DNA of 6,882 bases, from the NCBI GenBank assembly GCA_964476705.1, contig CAYZBM010000092.1, forward strand, positions 1 through 6,882. Direction: 5' to 3'. The DNA comes from CAYZBM01 sp964476705 (lineage in GTDB: Bacteria; Pseudomonadota; Alphaproteobacteria; Rickettsiales; UBA6187). Both the position numbers and the translations under genes were made by a program. Positions 5,526-6,882 of the stretch are shown piece after piece. The notes under the pieces are model-generated. The model ran no database searches and was not told where the DNA came from. It saw nothing but the letters and a program-made list of their open reading frames with translations. Position 1 is the stretch's first letter. Every line of letters starts with the position of its first letter.

Positions 5526-6710
5526 ATGGCAATAACTGTAAAAAATATTAATAAAAAATTTGGCGATTTTCATGCCTTAAATAATGTCTCTTTAGATATT
5601 AAATCTGGCGAGTTAGTTGCTTTATTAGGACCATCTGGTTCTGGTAAAACTACTTTACTTAGAATTATTGCAGGCCTTGAATATGCAGACACTGGCTCGG
5701 TTATTATTAATGGTCAAGATTCTGCAGATAAACATGTTGGCGAAAGAAACGTCGGCTTTGTATTTCAGCATTATGCTTTATTTAAACATATGACCGTATT
5801 TAATAATGTAGCTTTTGGTTTAAAAGTCCGCAAAAAAAAATTAAGGCCCTCTCCTCTTGAAATAAGACGTAAAGTTGAAGAATTGCTTAAACTTGTTCAC
5901 TTAGATGGACTACATGATCGCTATCCTTCACAATTATCTGGGGGGCAAAGGCAAAGAGTAGCTTTAGCTAGAGCCTTGGCTGTTGAACCTAATTTGCTCT
6001 TACTTGACGAACCTTTTGGCGCGCTTGATGCTAAGGTTCGAAAAGAATTAAGACGCTGGATGCGCAAACTTCATGATGAAATAAATGTAACTTCAGTATT
6101 TGTAACTCATGACCAAGAAGAAGCTATGGAAGTTGCCGACAGAATTGTGGTTATGAGTAATGGTAAAATCGAACAAGTAGGAACTCCTGATGAAGTTTGG
6201 AATAAGCCCGCTAATGGTTTTGTTTATGACTTTTTGGGTAATTATAATTGTTTTGATGGTTGCGTAACTGAAGATGGCAAAGTTCATTTAACCGAATATG
6301 ACGTAATTAATGTTGAGAATAAAAAATTAGAACAAAATATAGATGATAATTGGTTAGAAAAAATCAAAAAACTTAATCCTTTTGCTAAAAAATATGAGGA
6401 TTCTGATCTTAAGAATGACATATTACCTTTGGTAAGCCGGGTTAAAACTAAAATTCCTGGTGGCAAACAAATTAAACTTTATGCTAGACCTCATGAAATT
6501 GAAATTGTAACTGAGCCTGGTAACAATGATTATATAATGGCGAAAATTATTCACATAAATCCAGCAGGATCATTAGTAAAACTTGATTTAGAGCGCACTA
6601 ACGGCAATGTAATTCAGGCCGAGATTCAGCCTGAATTAGTAGAAGCTTTAAAATTAAAACGTGATCTTACTGTTTATGTAAGGCCAAAGAAGACTAAGAT
6701 TTTTAGTTAG
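5526..6710 (+). CDS. cysA: Sulfate/thiosulfate ABC transporter ATP-binding protein CysA
   Basis: Cytoplasmic ATPase that powers sulfate/thiosulfate import through CysT-CysW. The nucleotide-binding domain (about 1-235) is complete: Walker A GPSGSGKTT (35-43), Q-loop Gln81, signature LSGGQ (137-141), Walker B LLLLDEP (157-163), D-loop ALD (166-168) and switch His195 in FVTHDQEEAMEVADR. YDFLGNYN (234-241) is the usual CysA junction, and the TOBE-like C-terminal domain runs from about 316 (KLYARPHEIEI) to 392 (VRPKKTKIF), where an oxyanion transporter's regulatory fold sits. At 394 residues it is longer than most CysA proteins (about 345-365). The excess falls at about 258-312, a charged Lys/Asn/Asp-rich stretch between the two domains. 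The start is the ATG at 5526, giving the normal MAITVKNINKKFG beginning; no strong Shine-Dalgarno is seen. Last gene of the operon, followed by a strong terminator. Confidence 0.96.
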   Translation: MAITVKNINKKFGDFHALNNVSLDIKSGELVALLGPSGSGKTTLLRIIAGLEYADTGSVIINGQDSADKHVGERNVGFVFQHYALFKHMTVFNNVAFGLKVRKKKLRPSPLEIRRKVEELLKLVHLDGLHDRYPSQLSGGQRQRVALARALAVEPNLLLLDEPFGALDAKVRKELRRWMRKLHDEINVTSVFVTHDQEEAMEVADRIVVMSNGKIEQVGTPDEVWNKPANGFVYDFLGNYNCFDGCVTEDGKVHLTEYDVINVENKKLEQNIDDNWLEKIKKLNPFAKKYEDSDLKNDILPLVSRVKTKIPGGKQIKLYARPHEIEIVTEPGNNDYIMAKIIHINPAGSLVKLDLERTNGNVIQAEIQPELVEALKLKRDLTVYVRPKKTKIFS

Positions 6711-6722
6711 GCCAGAAAACAC

Positions 6723-6771
6723 AAAAAAATAATCTCTAGAGTTGATATCAAACTCTGGAGATTATTTTTTT
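6723..6771. terminator. Strong bidirectional intrinsic terminator after cysA
   Basis: Arms 6723-6743 and 6751-6771 pair over 21 positions with a single G-U wobble and a seven-base loop (GATATCA). The arms end in A7 and T7 tracts, so a U run follows the hairpin in both directions. It begins 13 bases past the cysA stop and closes the cysTWA operon. Its symmetry suits a convergent gene on the right. Confidence 0.9.
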
Positions 6772-6819
6772 AAGTAGAAAAATTTAAGTTAAGATTAATA
6801 TGCTGGACCTCCATTATCA

Positions 6820-6882
6820 TTATCTTTGGGTATGTTCAAATAACTGTGTCAAATAGTTAATCATATAACGTATAATTGTTTC
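6820..6882 (-). CDS. Possible 3' end of a convergent gene cut by the window edge
   Basis: On the minus strand one frame is open from the right edge to a TAA at 6820-6822, giving about 20 residues (ETIIRYMINYLTQLFEHTQR). The other two minus frames are closed by stops. It points toward the bidirectional terminator 49 bases further on, which fits a convergent gene. The piece is too short to identify and 20 open codons can arise by chance. Confidence 0.25.
   Translation of the reverse strand, partial: ETIIRYMINYLTQLFEHTQR

Noticed and set aside
6093..6466. Two minus-strand frames opposite the CysA C-terminal part
   Set aside because: They are shadows of cysA with no start signals or domain.
6827..6855. 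Minus-strand tail reading DNDNGGPAY before a TAA
   Set aside because: It looks like a protein end, but the frame is closed by a TGA a few codons upstream; only a frameshift would join it to the open frame at the edge, and nothing supports that.
6800..6856. 18-residue plus-strand frame after the cysA terminator
   Set aside because: Very short, no ribosome site, and the length is within chance expectation.

Overview
The window comes from an AT-rich bacterial chromosome. Gene spacing is moderately loose, with AT-rich gaps, and many lysine, asparagine and isoleucine codons. The Rrf2-type regulator, the CysTWA transporter and the overall composition resemble AT-rich Alphaproteobacteria (Rickettsiales- or Holosporales-like lineages). 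That placement is an impression from protein style, not a computed phylogeny. No rRNA, tRNA, CRISPR array, transposase or phage gene is visible.

Layout: positions 1-3195 form a minus-strand block of three genes, read from right to left. They are crcB (fluoride channel, 2815-3195), a 69-residue cold-shock protein (2240-2449) and a DEAD-box-type RNA helicase with a very long Arg/Gly/Asp/Asn-rich tail (185-2005). The cold-shock gene and the helicase each end in a recognisable intrinsic terminator (2163-2199 and 82-118), so they are probably separate transcripts. A 365-bp gap with no convincing gene separates crcB from the cold-shock gene.

Positions 3196-3320 are a divergent control region. From 3321 everything reads rightward: an Rrf2-family regulator with four cysteines (3321-3725), then cysT (3801-4649), cysW (4659-5489) and cysA (5526-6710), closed by a strong, nearly perfect and potentially bidirectional terminator (6723-6771). 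CysT and CysW are the two membrane permeases and CysA the ATPase of a sulfate/thiosulfate importer. The periplasmic binding protein (Sbp or CysP) is not in this window. The Rrf2 gene sits directly upstream and is a natural candidate to regulate sulfur uptake, but that is inferred from context only. A scrap of open frame at the right edge (6820-6882, minus) may be the 3' end of a convergent gene.

The most striking unexplained structures are a perfect 21-bp-arm inverted repeat that straddles the rrf2 stop codon and fills much of the rrf2-cysT gap, a dyad next to the rrf2 ribosome binding site, a lineage-specific insertion in CysA, and a DEID (not DEAD) motif II in the helicase. I see no clearly new multi-gene system; the genes themselves belong to well-known families.
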